64,000 nucleotides of DNA from VAXT01 sp963827725 (GTDB lineage Bacteria > Actinomycetota > Thermoleophilia > Gaiellales > Gaiellaceae), in assembly GCA_963827725.1 (NCBI GenBank), contig CAWHBM010000001.1:806001-870000 (forward strand), read 5' to 3'. Each line of letters begins with the position of its first letter. Position 1 is the first letter of the stretch. The translations under genes were made by a program, and so were the position numbers. The notes beneath the pieces were generated by a model. It had not been told where the DNA came from. It worked only from the letters and a program-made list of their open reading frames with translations, and made no database searches. Positions 51,226-58,802 of the stretch are shown in pieces.

Positions 51226-52632
51226 ATGAAACGCAGACCTCTGGCCTGGTCGTGGGCGGTTGCGCTCGCGATCTTGGTGTTGCTTGCGACGGTGCTGAGC
51301 GGGACGGCGACCGGTGCTTCGAATGACCGCGCTGCCGTAACCGCTTCGTCGAGCACGACGAACCTCCCGCTCCAGCGAGGCTCATACGGGTCAGTCAGCC
51401 CGTTCGGCGGCTGGATACCGGCCGCTCCGTATCCGCGCACGAACGTCCGCTACGCATTCGCCGACCTGGGCGAGCTGCTGTACGTGATCGGCGGCGTCTC
51501 GGACGGGACGCGGATCACGGACGTCAACCGCTACGACGCAACCACCAACGCGTGGACGCCACGGGCGCCGATCCCGGTCGCCAGCGAAGCGCCGTGTGGA
51601 GCCCACTGGAACGGCAAGATCTACGTCGTCGAGGGCGACACGGGTAGCTCGTTGCGGATCTACGACATCGCCACCAACACCTGGACCCTGGGTGCGCCCC
51701 GGCCGGTCGCGAGCGGCTACGGCTGTGTCGCCGGTGCGCTCAACAACAAGGTGTACGCGATCGGCGGCGCCGCCGCTCCGCAGACGCAGCTGACCGTGTA
51801 CGACATCGCGACCAACAGCTGGTCGACGGGGAACCCGGCGCCGACCGGCGTCTTCCTCTCCGGCTACCAGACGGTCGGCAACTACCTGTACGTGGTCGGT
51901 GGCTTCGGGGCCAGCCCCGCCGCCAACTCGACCGCGACCATGCGCCTGGACATGTCGAGCGGCACCTGGTCGAGCGGTCCCGCTTTCAGCCCCCAGCGGG
52001 CGGACTTCGCGCTCGCCTCCGCGGGGACGAAGCTGTATGCGATCGGCGGCGACCTAAACGCCGGCGGCTTCTTCGACTCGACCGACCTCGTCAACGAGCT
52101 GGACACGGCGAGCTGGCCGGGCGGAAGCTGGGTGGCCTCACCGTCGAACCTGCCGGCGCCTGCGCGCCAGGCGAACTCGGCCGGCTTCAACTCGACCGGC
52201 CGTGCCGGCGGCGAGATCTGGTCGACGGGCGGGCTCAACGGGACGACGTTCCAGTTCCTGAACGCTCACCTCTATCGCACAGAAGGGCCACCGCCACCAC
52301 CGCCACCACCTCCGCCTCCACCACCGCCGCCACCGCCTCCACCACCTCCGCCTCCGCCACCTCCGCCACCTCCGCCACCACCACCGCCTCCGCCACCGCC
52401 ACCGCCACCGCCTCCGCCGCCACCTCCGCCACCGGCACGCTGCCGGGTCCCGAGGGTGATCGGACTGAGGCTCGCACGGGCACGGGTTGTGATCCGCAGG
52501 GCCCGCTGCTCTGTCGGCCGCGTACGCCGCGCTCGCTCCAGGCGAGTCGGCCGCGTGATCGGCCAGAGCCCGAGGCCCGGCGCTATTCGGCGCCGCGGCT
52601 TCCCCGTCAACCTGGTGGTCGGCCGCAGGTAG
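51226..52632 (+). CDS. Secreted Kelch-repeat propeller with poly-Pro and PASTA tail
   Basis: 468 aa. A signal peptide (AVALAILVLLATVLSGTATG) precedes five to six Kelch blades (GELLYVIGGVSDGTRITDVN, NKVYAIGGAAAPQTQLTVYD, NYLYVVGGFGASPA, TKLYAIGGDLNAGG). Forty-nine prolines (52288-52434) and the PASTA module follow. ATG 51226 is preceded by GGGAAGGGGAG. It is a neighbour of the PD40 protein, and probably both are wall-displayed. Confidence 0.9.
   Translation: MKRRPLAWSWAVALAILVLLATVLSGTATGASNDRAAVTASSSTTNLPLQRGSYGSVSPFGGWIPAAPYPRTNVRYAFADLGELLYVIGGVSDGTRITDVNRYDATTNAWTPRAPIPVASEAPCGAHWNGKIYVVEGDTGSSLRIYDIATNTWTLGAPRPVASGYGCVAGALNNKVYAIGGAAAPQTQLTVYDIATNSWSTGNPAPTGVFLSGYQTVGNYLYVVGGFGASPAANSTATMRLDMSSGTWSSGPAFSPQRADFALASAGTKLYAIGGDLNAGGFFDSTDLVNELDTASWPGGSWVASPSNLPAPARQANSAGFNSTGRAGGEIWSTGGLNGTTFQFLNAHLYRTEGPPPPPPPPPPPPPPPPPPPPPPPPPPPPPPPPPPPPPPPPPPPPPPPPPARCRVPRVIGLRLARARVVIRRARCSVGRVRRARSRRVGRVIGQSPRPGAIRRRGFPVNLVVGRR
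52288..52629 (+). repeat. Poly-Pro + PASTA cassette, copy D
   Basis: 49 proline codons (52288-52434) and a PASTA-coding segment nearly identical to that at 18445-18639, although the attached ectodomains are unrelated. Confidence 0.9.
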
Positions 52633-52658
52633 CAGCGCCGAAACTCAGTCGGCTCGAA

Positions 52659-52683
52659 GCGGGGCGCCTTCTGGGCGCCCCGC
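52659..52683. terminator. Bidirectional hairpin terminator (convergent genes)
   Basis: A 25-nt GC-rich inverted repeat, CGGGGCGCC / GGGCGCCCCG with a TTCT loop, sits between the Kelch gene stop and the end of the Nudix-fold gene. No long T run follows, so termination is likely weak or assisted. Confidence 0.6.
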
Positions 52684-53367
52684 TCAGCGTTCCGGGGGCC
52701 TGAGCACCGCGAACTGATCGGTCACCTCGAGCGCCGGGGAGCTGAAGCGAAACAGCTCGGCGGGACGGCCTCCAGATCGACCTGGCTCGCGGCGCTTGCC
52801 GGTCGGTTCGAGGACTCCCCGCCGAACCAGCACGCGTTGGAGGTTCGTTGCCGAGACCTCGTACCCGAGCGCAGCCGAATAGATGTCGCGCAGCTCGCTG
52901 AGCGTGAACGCCTCGGGTGCGAGCGCGAAGCCGATATTGGTGTACGAGAGCTTCGCGCGCAGCCGCTCGCGGGCCGCCAGGGTGATCGCGCGGTGGTCGA
53001 ACGCGATCGTCGGAAGCTCGTCGACTGGATGCCAGGTCGTATCCTCGGGCAACTCGGGATCGACGCCGAGCGGCACGACCCCGAGATACGCGGTGGCGAG
53101 CTGCCACTCGCCGGGGTGCCTGTCGGGATCGCTGCGTATCTCGAGTTGTTCCAGGTGGGAGAGCTCCTGGACGTCGACCTTGCCCGCGAGGTGCTTGCGG
53201 ATCGAGTCCTCGAGCGTCTCGCCTGGTTCGAGATAGCCGCCCGGGAGGGACCACTCGCCGGCGTAGGGGTCCTTCGCGCGCTGCCAGAGCAGCACCTGCA
53301 GCCTGCCGTCGCGAACCTGGAAGACCACTGCGAGGGTGACGTGGAACGGTCTGTTAGACTCAGTCAT
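52684..53367 (-). CDS. NrtR-like Nudix-fold transcriptional regulator
   Basis: 227 aa. An N-terminal Nudix domain (FHVTLAVVFQVRDGRLQVLL) has a degenerate Nudix box (GGYLEPGETLEDSIRKHLAG lacks the REUxEE catalytic residues), so it should bind rather than hydrolyse. The C-terminal half is a winged helix (FTLSELRDIYSAALGYEVSA, RVLVRRGVLEPTGKRREPG), the NrtR layout. It is divergent from an MFS transporter across a dyad operator, so autoregulation and control of the transporter are likely. The effector could be an ADP-ribose-like compound. Confidence 0.9.
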   Translation of the reverse strand: MTESNRPFHVTLAVVFQVRDGRLQVLLWQRAKDPYAGEWSLPGGYLEPGETLEDSIRKHLAGKVDVQELSHLEQLEIRSDPDRHPGEWQLATAYLGVVPLGVDPELPEDTTWHPVDELPTIAFDHRAITLAARERLRAKLSYTNIGFALAPEAFTLSELRDIYSAALGYEVSATNLQRVLVRRGVLEPTGKRREPGRSGGRPAELFRFSSPALEVTDQFAVLRPPER

Positions 53368-53368
53368 A

Positions 53369-53391
53369 GTTTTCGACTACCAGTCTAAAAC
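53369..53391. promoter_or_regulatory. Palindromic operator between the Nudix regulator and MFS gene
   Basis: The left arm GTTTTcGACT (53369-53378), a 3-bp centre and the right arm AGTCtAAAAC (53382-53391) form a dyad with one mismatch pair. A second copy of TTAGACT/AGTCTAA arms overlaps (53354-53360). It lies immediately before the regulator's ATG and 17 nt before the MFS start, overlapping its own promoter boxes. Confidence 0.75.
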
Positions 53392-53407
53392 CTAGCAGGG
53401 AGTGACG

Positions 53408-54757
53408 ATGTCCACAGCAGATATCGCCGTAGAACCGGGCCGCCGCGACGTTGAGGAGGTCCTTCGCAAGGGCGGTCTGACCCGTTTCCACCGCAAGGCC
53501 GTGATCATCACCGGCGTCGCGTGGACGTTCGTCGCGATGGAGATCCTGCTCGTCGGCTTCGTTGTGCCGATCTTCGACAGTCTCTGGAACCTGAACGGGC
53601 GGACACTCGGGCTCGTCACGAGCGCTGCGCTTGCAGGCTCGCTCGTCGGCAGTCTGACTCTCGGCCGGCTCGCGGATCGCATCGGCCGGCGCCAGATTTT
53701 CCAGTACTCGATCCTCTGGTACGCGCTCTTCACGGCGATGACCGCCTTCGCCTGGGGGCCCTGGTCGGTGATGACGTTCCGCTTCCTCGCCGGCATCGGC
53801 CTCGGCGGAATGCTCGTCGTCGACCCTTCGGTGCTCGCGGAGTACCTGCCGCCCCAGCGGCGCGGCCGCTTCCTCGTCTTCCTCGACTTCTGGTGGCCGG
53901 TCGGCTTACTTCTCGCGACCGGGCTCGCGTACGTCTTCCTCGGCCCGACGTTCGATCGCTTCGGCGACTGGAGCTGGCGCTACCTGTTCCTCGCAGCGGC
54001 ATTCCCCGCGGTGCTCGCTTTCTTAGTAAGACGGACGTTGCCCGAGAGCCCGTACTTCCTCGCGCGCAAAGGCCGCAACAAGGAGGCCGCCGAGGTGTTG
54101 ACCGAGATCACCGGCGAGCCCGTGGCCGAGGGCGACTTCGACGCGCCGCTGGCTCCGCGCTCGTCGATGCGCGAGCTCCTCACGGGCACGCTTCGCAACC
54201 GGGCGATCCCGACCGCGCTGATCTGGATTGCGCTCAACGTCTCGTACTACGGCCTCTTCCTCTGGCTGCCGTTCGTGTTGTTCGCAGAGAAGGGCTTCGA
54301 CATCAACGTCTACCTGCTCCTGACTCTCAGCGCGCTCTCGCAGTTCCCCGGCTATGCGGCCGCGATCTGGCTCGTCGAGAAGATCGGGCGCAAACCGACG
54401 CTCGCCGCGTTCCTGCTCCTGGGCGGGGTCTCGGCCTATGCCTTTGCCGTGGCCGACACCGAGGCCGTCTTCGTGACGGCGCTCTTCTTCGTCGGCTTCT
54501 TCAATCTCGGCGCCTGGGGTGCCGTCTATCCGTACACGGCCGAGATGTTCCCGACTCGCCTGCGATCGAGCGCGTTCGGGCTGATGGAAGGAGTGGGGAA
54601 GGGAGCTGCGATTGCGGGGCCGTACATCTTCGGAAACCTGAAGGACGCGACGGGCAGCACCACGTGGTCACTGACGTTCATCGCGATCGTGATGGTCGTC
54701 GGCGCGTTCGTTGCAGGCGTCTTCGGCCGAGAAACCCGCGGCGAGAAGTTCACGTAG
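53408..54757 (+). CDS. MFS transporter (sugar-porter/NiaP-like)
   Basis: 449 aa, 12 helices. Family signatures are GRLADRIGRRQIFQ after TM2-3, RFLAGIGLGGMLVVDPSVLAEYLPP, PESPYFLARKGRNKEAAEVL and AEMFPTRLRSSAFGLMEGVG. ATG 53408 follows AGGGAG (53396-53401). A regulator of the NrtR type next to it makes a vitamin-like substrate such as nicotinate plausible, but a sugar or organic acid is not excluded. Confidence 0.88.
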   Translation: MSTADIAVEPGRRDVEEVLRKGGLTRFHRKAVIITGVAWTFVAMEILLVGFVVPIFDSLWNLNGRTLGLVTSAALAGSLVGSLTLGRLADRIGRRQIFQYSILWYALFTAMTAFAWGPWSVMTFRFLAGIGLGGMLVVDPSVLAEYLPPQRRGRFLVFLDFWWPVGLLLATGLAYVFLGPTFDRFGDWSWRYLFLAAAFPAVLAFLVRRTLPESPYFLARKGRNKEAAEVLTEITGEPVAEGDFDAPLAPRSSMRELLTGTLRNRAIPTALIWIALNVSYYGLFLWLPFVLFAEKGFDINVYLLLTLSALSQFPGYAAAIWLVEKIGRKPTLAAFLLLGGVSAYAFAVADTEAVFVTALFFVGFFNLGAWGAVYPYTAEMFPTRLRSSAFGLMEGVGKGAAIAGPYIFGNLKDATGSTTWSLTFIAIVMVVGAFVAGVFGRETRGEKFT

Positions 54758-54775
54758 CCAATCGAGACCTGTCCC

Positions 54776-54912
54776 GTGTCTGACACCGGACATGGCCGGT
54801 TGCGACGACGGCCGTGATGGAGCGAAGCGGCTGCACTCGCAGCAGCCGTGTCCGTTCCGGACACGGCTGGTGTCAGACGCCGGACATGTCCCGGTGCCTG
54901 GCACCCGGACAC
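54776..54912. repeat. Cluster of short hairpins centred on CTG/CAG
   Basis: Three related units lie here: GTGTCTGACACCGGACATG (54776-54794), GGTGTCAGACGCCGGACATG (54869-54888) and GGTGCCTGGCACCCGGACAC (54893-54912), with dyads GTGT-CTG-ACAC and GGTGC-CTG-GCACC. Position is the convergent gap between the MFS and the ThiS-like gene. They share architecture with 3266-3308 and 7913-7960. Confidence 0.8.
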
Positions 54913-54928
54913 GCCGGAAAGGGCCGGC

Positions 54929-55186
54929 CTAGCCGCCGGCTATGGCCGCGACGACCCTGATGGTCTCGTCGCCGGTCAGGCTCGTCTCGACTCCATCTCC
55001 GGCACGAATGTCTTCCCGGTCGACGTAGACGTTGACGAGTGGGCGCAGGTCGCCGCGCTCGTCGAAGAGCAGGTCTCGCACGGGCAGGGCTTGCAGCGCC
55101 TCGCGTACCGTCGGCGCGTCGACTTCGAACTCCTTCTGCCCAGCCGCCTGGTCGGCGAGCAGGTTGGGGAGCCGGACTGTTACCAC
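54929..55186 (-). CDS. ThiS/MoaD-like ubiquitin-fold protein
   Basis: 85 aa. MoaD/ThiS family beta-grasp: VTVRLPNLLADQAAGQKEFE, TVREALQALPVRDLLFDERG, LVNVYVDREDIR, ending in a Gly-Gly C-terminus (VAAIAGG) that could be activated as thiocarboxylate. Start GTG 55184-55186 overlaps the stop of the upstream BNR gene by 7 nt. No thiF/moeB or thiazole gene is near, so a separate sulfur-transfer or conjugation role with the BNR partner is possible. Confidence 0.85.
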   Translation of the reverse strand: MVTVRLPNLLADQAAGQKEFEVDAPTVREALQALPVRDLLFDERGDLRPLVNVYVDREDIRAGDGVETSLTGDETIRVVAAIAGG

Positions 55187-56241
55187 TCGGCGACTTCGAC
55201 CGAGAGGACCGGCGGCAGCTGGGAAGCAGCCTCGATCCACTCCTCGCCTTCGTTTGGCGAGACGAACACCGAGCCGCTCTGCGTGCCCAGGTACACCCCG
55301 GACGGATCCATCGAGTCGAAGGCCATGTTCTCCCGCAGCACGACAGCCCAGGCCCGCTCCGGCAGCCCCTTCGACGCCAGCTTCCAGCTCTGGCCGCCGT
55401 CGGTCGTCTTGTAGACCCCCAGCCGTCCGTCGGCCGTTACTCGGTTCTCGCCGTCGCCGTTCGGGACGACGTACGCGACGTCGGGGTCGGTGGGGTGGAG
55501 CGCGATCGGGAAGCCGAAGCCGGTCGGCAATCCATTGTCCTCCAGGCGCTCCCAGTTGTCGCCGCGATCGTCGGAGCGGTAGACGCCGCAGTGGTTCTGC
55601 TGCCAGAGGCGTTCCGGCTTCGCGGGATGCAGGAGGAGCTTGTGGACGCACTGCCCGACCTCAGGGAACTTGTCGTCCTCCATGAAGTCGGCGGCGGTGC
55701 CCTTGTTCTTCGGCGTCCACGTCTCGCCGCCGTCGTCGCTGCGGAAGACGCCGGCAGCGGAGATCGCGACGTACATGATCTGGTCGTTCTCGGGGTCGAT
55801 CTGAATCGAGTGCGTGCACATCCCGCCGGCACCCGGGTTCCAGCGCTCCCGCGTCGGGTGCTCGATCAGGCTCTTAACGGGCTCCCAGGTCGCGCCCTTG
55901 TCGTTCGAACGGAAGAGGACGCCGGGCGCTCCGCCGAGCCAGAACGTCCCGTTGCCGCCGGGCTCGACGTGCCACGCCTTCTCGATGGTGAGCTCGTGGT
56001 CTTCGGGCAGTGCCACGCCTTCGCTGCGCTCCCACGTCTTGCCGAGATCGCTCGAACGCTGGACGGTGGCGCCGTAGACCCAGTTGTTCGCGGCCACGTA
56101 GAGATCGTCTTCGTGCCGGATCGCGTGGAAGATGTCCCAGCCCGCCAGCAGCGGGTCGTCGACCTCCCACTTGCGCCGGCCCTCGTCGCCGTGGAGGACG
56201 AACAGCCCCTTGCGTGTGCCGACGAGGATTGCCAGGCCCAT
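55180..56241 (-). CDS. BNR/sialidase-type propeller protein
   Basis: 353 aa, no signal peptide. Five to six blades with Asp-box motifs (RSSDLGKTWERSEG, RSNDKGATWEPVKS, RSDDGGETWTPKNK, RSDDRGDNWERLED, KTTDGGQSWKLASK). It is probably cytoplasmic. It is coupled by overlap to a ThiS/MoaD-like gene, an association known in other genomes but with unknown purpose. ATG 56241 follows a TAGGCT box by 7 nt. Confidence 0.88.
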   Translation of the reverse strand: MGLAILVGTRKGLFVLHGDEGRRKWEVDDPLLAGWDIFHAIRHEDDLYVAANNWVYGATVQRSSDLGKTWERSEGVALPEDHELTIEKAWHVEPGGNGTFWLGGAPGVLFRSNDKGATWEPVKSLIEHPTRERWNPGAGGMCTHSIQIDPENDQIMYVAISAAGVFRSDDGGETWTPKNKGTAADFMEDDKFPEVGQCVHKLLLHPAKPERLWQQNHCGVYRSDDRGDNWERLEDNGLPTGFGFPIALHPTDPDVAYVVPNGDGENRVTADGRLGVYKTTDGGQSWKLASKGLPERAWAVVLRENMAFDSMDPSGVYLGTQSGSVFVSPNEGEEWIEAASQLPPVLSVEVAEW

Positions 56242-56264
56242 CGGAGATAGCCTACGACACAAGC

Positions 56265-56660
56265 GTGGCCAAGCTCAGCGAGAAGCAGGCGCAGCTCTTC
56301 CTCGACAAGAACATCGGGGCGGCTGCGACCATCCGCGAGGACGGAACTCCGCACGTAACCCCGGTCTGGATCGACTACGACGGGGAGCATGTCCTCTTCA
56401 ACACCGCTGCTCCGCGGGCGAAGTGGAAGCACCTGAAGCGCGACCCGCGCGTGACCGTCGAGGTGCACTCCGCGGAAAACCCGTACGAGTACGTGACCGT
56501 GACGGGGAAAGCTGAGCTCGACGAAGACGAAGAGACCGCCAACCGGCACATCGACAAGATGTCGTTGAAGTACCGGGGAGTGCCCAACTATCAGAACCAC
56601 AGGCCCGGCGAGCGGCGCGTGATCGTGCGGATCACACCCGAGCGCGTCTACCCGAAGTGA
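56265..56660 (+). CDS. PPOX-class flavin/F420-dependent protein
   Basis: 131 aa. A split-barrel of the pyridoxamine-oxidase-like class: KLSEKQAQLFLDKNIGAAAT, DGTPHVTPVWIDYDGEHV, PRAKWKHLKRDPRVTVEV. Members bind FMN or F420. The GTG 56265 start sits 6 nt after TACGAC. It is divergent from the BNR gene. Overlaps the HMG-CoA lyase gene by GTGA. Confidence 0.88.
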   Translation: MAKLSEKQAQLFLDKNIGAAATIREDGTPHVTPVWIDYDGEHVLFNTAAPRAKWKHLKRDPRVTVEVHSAENPYEYVTVTGKAELDEDEETANRHIDKMSLKYRGVPNYQNHRPGERRVIVRITPERVYPK

Positions 56661-57520
56661 CGGTGATCTGCGAGGTCGGGCCTCGCGACGGTCTCCAGAA
56701 CGAGCCCGACATCGTTCCTCCCAATACTCGCGCCGAGCTCGTCAATCGGCTGGCCGCGGCGGGCTTGCCACGGATCGAGGCGGTCAGCTTCGTCCGCGAC
56801 GACGCTGTGCCGCAGATGGCCGGAGCCGAAGAGGTTGTTGCCGGGATCGAGCGGCGCGACGGAGTCGAGTACGCCGGGCTCGTCCTCAACGAGAAAGGCT
56901 TCGAGCGCTTCGCGGTGAGCGGCCTCGACCGGCTGAACGTGACTCTTGGCGCGACGGACGCCTTCAATCGGCGAAACGCGAACGCCTCGCTCGCCGAGGC
57001 GACGGAGCGCGCCTCGAACATGGTGAGCGTCAGGCCCACGGGAACGACGGTGACGATCAGCGTCGCGTTCGGCTGCCCGTTCGAGGGCCGAGTCGAGCCG
57101 GCCGTCGTCTCCGAGCTCGTCGAGTATTTCCGCGACCTGGGCGCGGAGGAGATCGTCCTCGCGGACACGATCGGGGTCGCGACGCCCGGCCAGGTGCGGC
57201 GGCTGATCGAGGACACCGGTGCGGCCGGGTTCCACGGGCACAACACCCGGAACACCGGGTTCGCGAACGCCTACGCGGCGCTCGAGGGTGGGGCCACGAC
57301 ACTTGACTCGTCGGTCGGCGGCCTCGGCGGCTGCCCGTTCGCACCACGCGCGACCGGCAACATCGCAACGGAGGACCTCGTCTACATGCTCGAAGGAGAC
57401 GGCGTCGAGACCGGCGTCGACCTGGACGGCCTGATCGCGATCTCGGAGTGGCTCGAGAGCCTGCTCGGCCGGCCGCTCGAAGGCCAGCTCTACAGAGCCG
57501 GCCGGTTTCCGAGCGAGTAG
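56657..57520 (+). CDS. mvaB: Hydroxymethylglutaryl-CoA lyase
   Basis: 287 aa. Cleaves HMG-CoA to acetyl-CoA and acetoacetate in leucine degradation. TIM-barrel of the HMGL-like family: VICEVGPRDGLQNEPD at the N-terminus, FHGHNTRNTGFAN (metal-binding His) and GGLGGCPFAPRATGNIATED with the catalytic Cys. Short compared with 300 aa. Coupled to the PPOX gene; the end overlaps the convergent GNAT gene by 31 nt. Confidence 0.95.
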   Translation: MTVICEVGPRDGLQNEPDIVPPNTRAELVNRLAAAGLPRIEAVSFVRDDAVPQMAGAEEVVAGIERRDGVEYAGLVLNEKGFERFAVSGLDRLNVTLGATDAFNRRNANASLAEATERASNMVSVRPTGTTVTISVAFGCPFEGRVEPAVVSELVEYFRDLGAEEIVLADTIGVATPGQVRRLIEDTGAAGFHGHNTRNTGFANAYAALEGGATTLDSSVGGLGGCPFAPRATGNIATEDLVYMLEGDGVETGVDLDGLIAISEWLESLLGRPLEGQLYRAGRFPSE

Positions 57521-58047
57521 ACGTCGACCGGGAAGTCGAGCACGGGGCTTCGGACGTTCTTCCGCGCGAGCGTTTCGCCGATCTTCTCGGCCACCCGGAT
57601 CGAAGCAACGTTCTCGCGCGCGATCAGCGAGATGACTCGTTCTCGTTCGAGCTCGCCGAAGGCCAGGTCGCGACAGGCGATCGCCGCCTCCGTCGCATAA
57701 CCCTGGTTCCAGAAGGCCCGCGCGAACGTCCAGCCGATCTCGATCTCGAGCTCTCCTTCGAGCTCCTCGTGCATCGCGCTCACCCATCGCTTCGTGTCCC
57801 AGAGGAGGTAGCCGGTACGGCCGACGAGCTGCTCGTCCTCCTTGCGAACGACGCTGAAGAGGCCGACGCCGTGGCGATCCCAGTGGCCGAGCATCCGCTC
57901 GATCGACCTCGGCACGTCCTCGGCCGCGACCGTCCTGCCCGACCCGATGAACCGCATCACCTCGGCGTCACCGAAGATCTCGGCGTAGGCGTCCCGGTCG
58001 CCGGGCTCCGGCTTGCGCAGGATCAGGCGCTCGGTCTCGAGCCTCAC
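57490..58047 (-). CDS. GNAT-family N-acetyltransferase
   Basis: 185 aa. RimJ-type acyltransferase: RLETERLILRKPEPGDRDAY, ELEIEIGWTFARAFWNQGYAT (acetyl-CoA loop), NVASIRVAEKIGE. Substrate unknown. Start GTG 58045-58047 overlaps the cyclase stop. The 3' end overlaps the HMG-CoA lyase gene. Confidence 0.9.
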   Translation of the reverse strand: MRLETERLILRKPEPGDRDAYAEIFGDAEVMRFIGSGRTVAAEDVPRSIERMLGHWDRHGVGLFSVVRKEDEQLVGRTGYLLWDTKRWVSAMHEELEGELEIEIGWTFARAFWNQGYATEAAIACRDLAFGELERERVISLIARENVASIRVAEKIGETLARKNVRSPVLDFPVDVYSLGNRPAL

Positions 58048-58802
58048 AGGATGGTCCTCACGAGCCAGATGATGACGAGGACCGTAAGCACGACGAGCAC
58101 GACGTTCCCGAGCCCGAGGGCGGTCCACTTCAGCGCTCCGCCCGCCCCCGAGCCCTCAGATTTGGAAGCGCCCTGGAACGACTGCTCGATCATCTCCTCG
58201 ACGTGGCGCTCGATTCTCTCGGCGAGGGCGTCGGGCGCACTCTTAGGCGCTTCGGTCTTCAGGGGCGGGAAGCTCTCGGGCCCGTCGTCGAGCGCCAGCT
58301 GGAAGATCCGCTCGTGCTGGACGTCCTTCAAGTTCTGCTGGCCCAGGTCGACCACCGATGCACCCTCGGGCAGATCGTTTCCGAGCAGCGCGCGCGTTGT
58401 CTCGGAGAGCAGGATCTGGCCTCCATGGCCCGCCGAGCAGATGCGCGCCGCGCGGACGACATCGAGCCCGAGATAGCCCTCGTCTCCGACCGACGGCTCG
58501 CCCGTGTGGAGACCCATCCGTACCCGCACCTCCGCCCCCTGCGGCCACGTCTGCTCGGCGAGCGCGCGCTGAGCTGCGACGGCGCCGGCGACGGCATCCC
58601 GCGAGCGCGGGAAGGAGTAGAAGAACGCGTCGCCCTGCGTGTCGACCTCCGCGCCGCCCTTGGCGCCGAGGTGCTCGCGCAGCAGCTTGCGATGCTCGCG
58701 GACGACCTCGCCGTAGTCGTCGCCGAGCTCCTGGAGCAGCCGCGTCGATCCCTCGATATCGGTGAAGAGAAAGGTGACCGTGCCGCCGGGGAGAGAGGCC
58801 AT
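58044..58802 (-). CDS. Tail-anchored class III adenylate/guanylate cyclase
   Basis: 252 aa. N-terminal cyclase domain: GTVTFLFTDIEGSTRLLQEL (first metal Asp), EVDTQGDAFFYSF (second Asp), RVRMGLHTGEPSV, GLDVVRAARICSAGHGGQIL. A helical linker leads to one C-terminal helix (LGNVVLVVLTVLVIIWLV), so the enzyme faces the cytoplasm. ATG 58802 is 7 nt after TAGACT. It makes cAMP or cGMP; no receptor is near. Confidence 0.9.
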   Translation of the reverse strand: MASLPGGTVTFLFTDIEGSTRLLQELGDDYGEVVREHRKLLREHLGAKGGAEVDTQGDAFFYSFPRSRDAVAGAVAAQRALAEQTWPQGAEVRVRMGLHTGEPSVGDEGYLGLDVVRAARICSAGHGGQILLSETTRALLGNDLPEGASVVDLGQQNLKDVQHERIFQLALDDGPESFPPLKTEAPKSAPDALAERIERHVEEMIEQSFQGASKSEGSGAGGALKWTALGLGNVVLVVLTVLVIIWLVRTIL

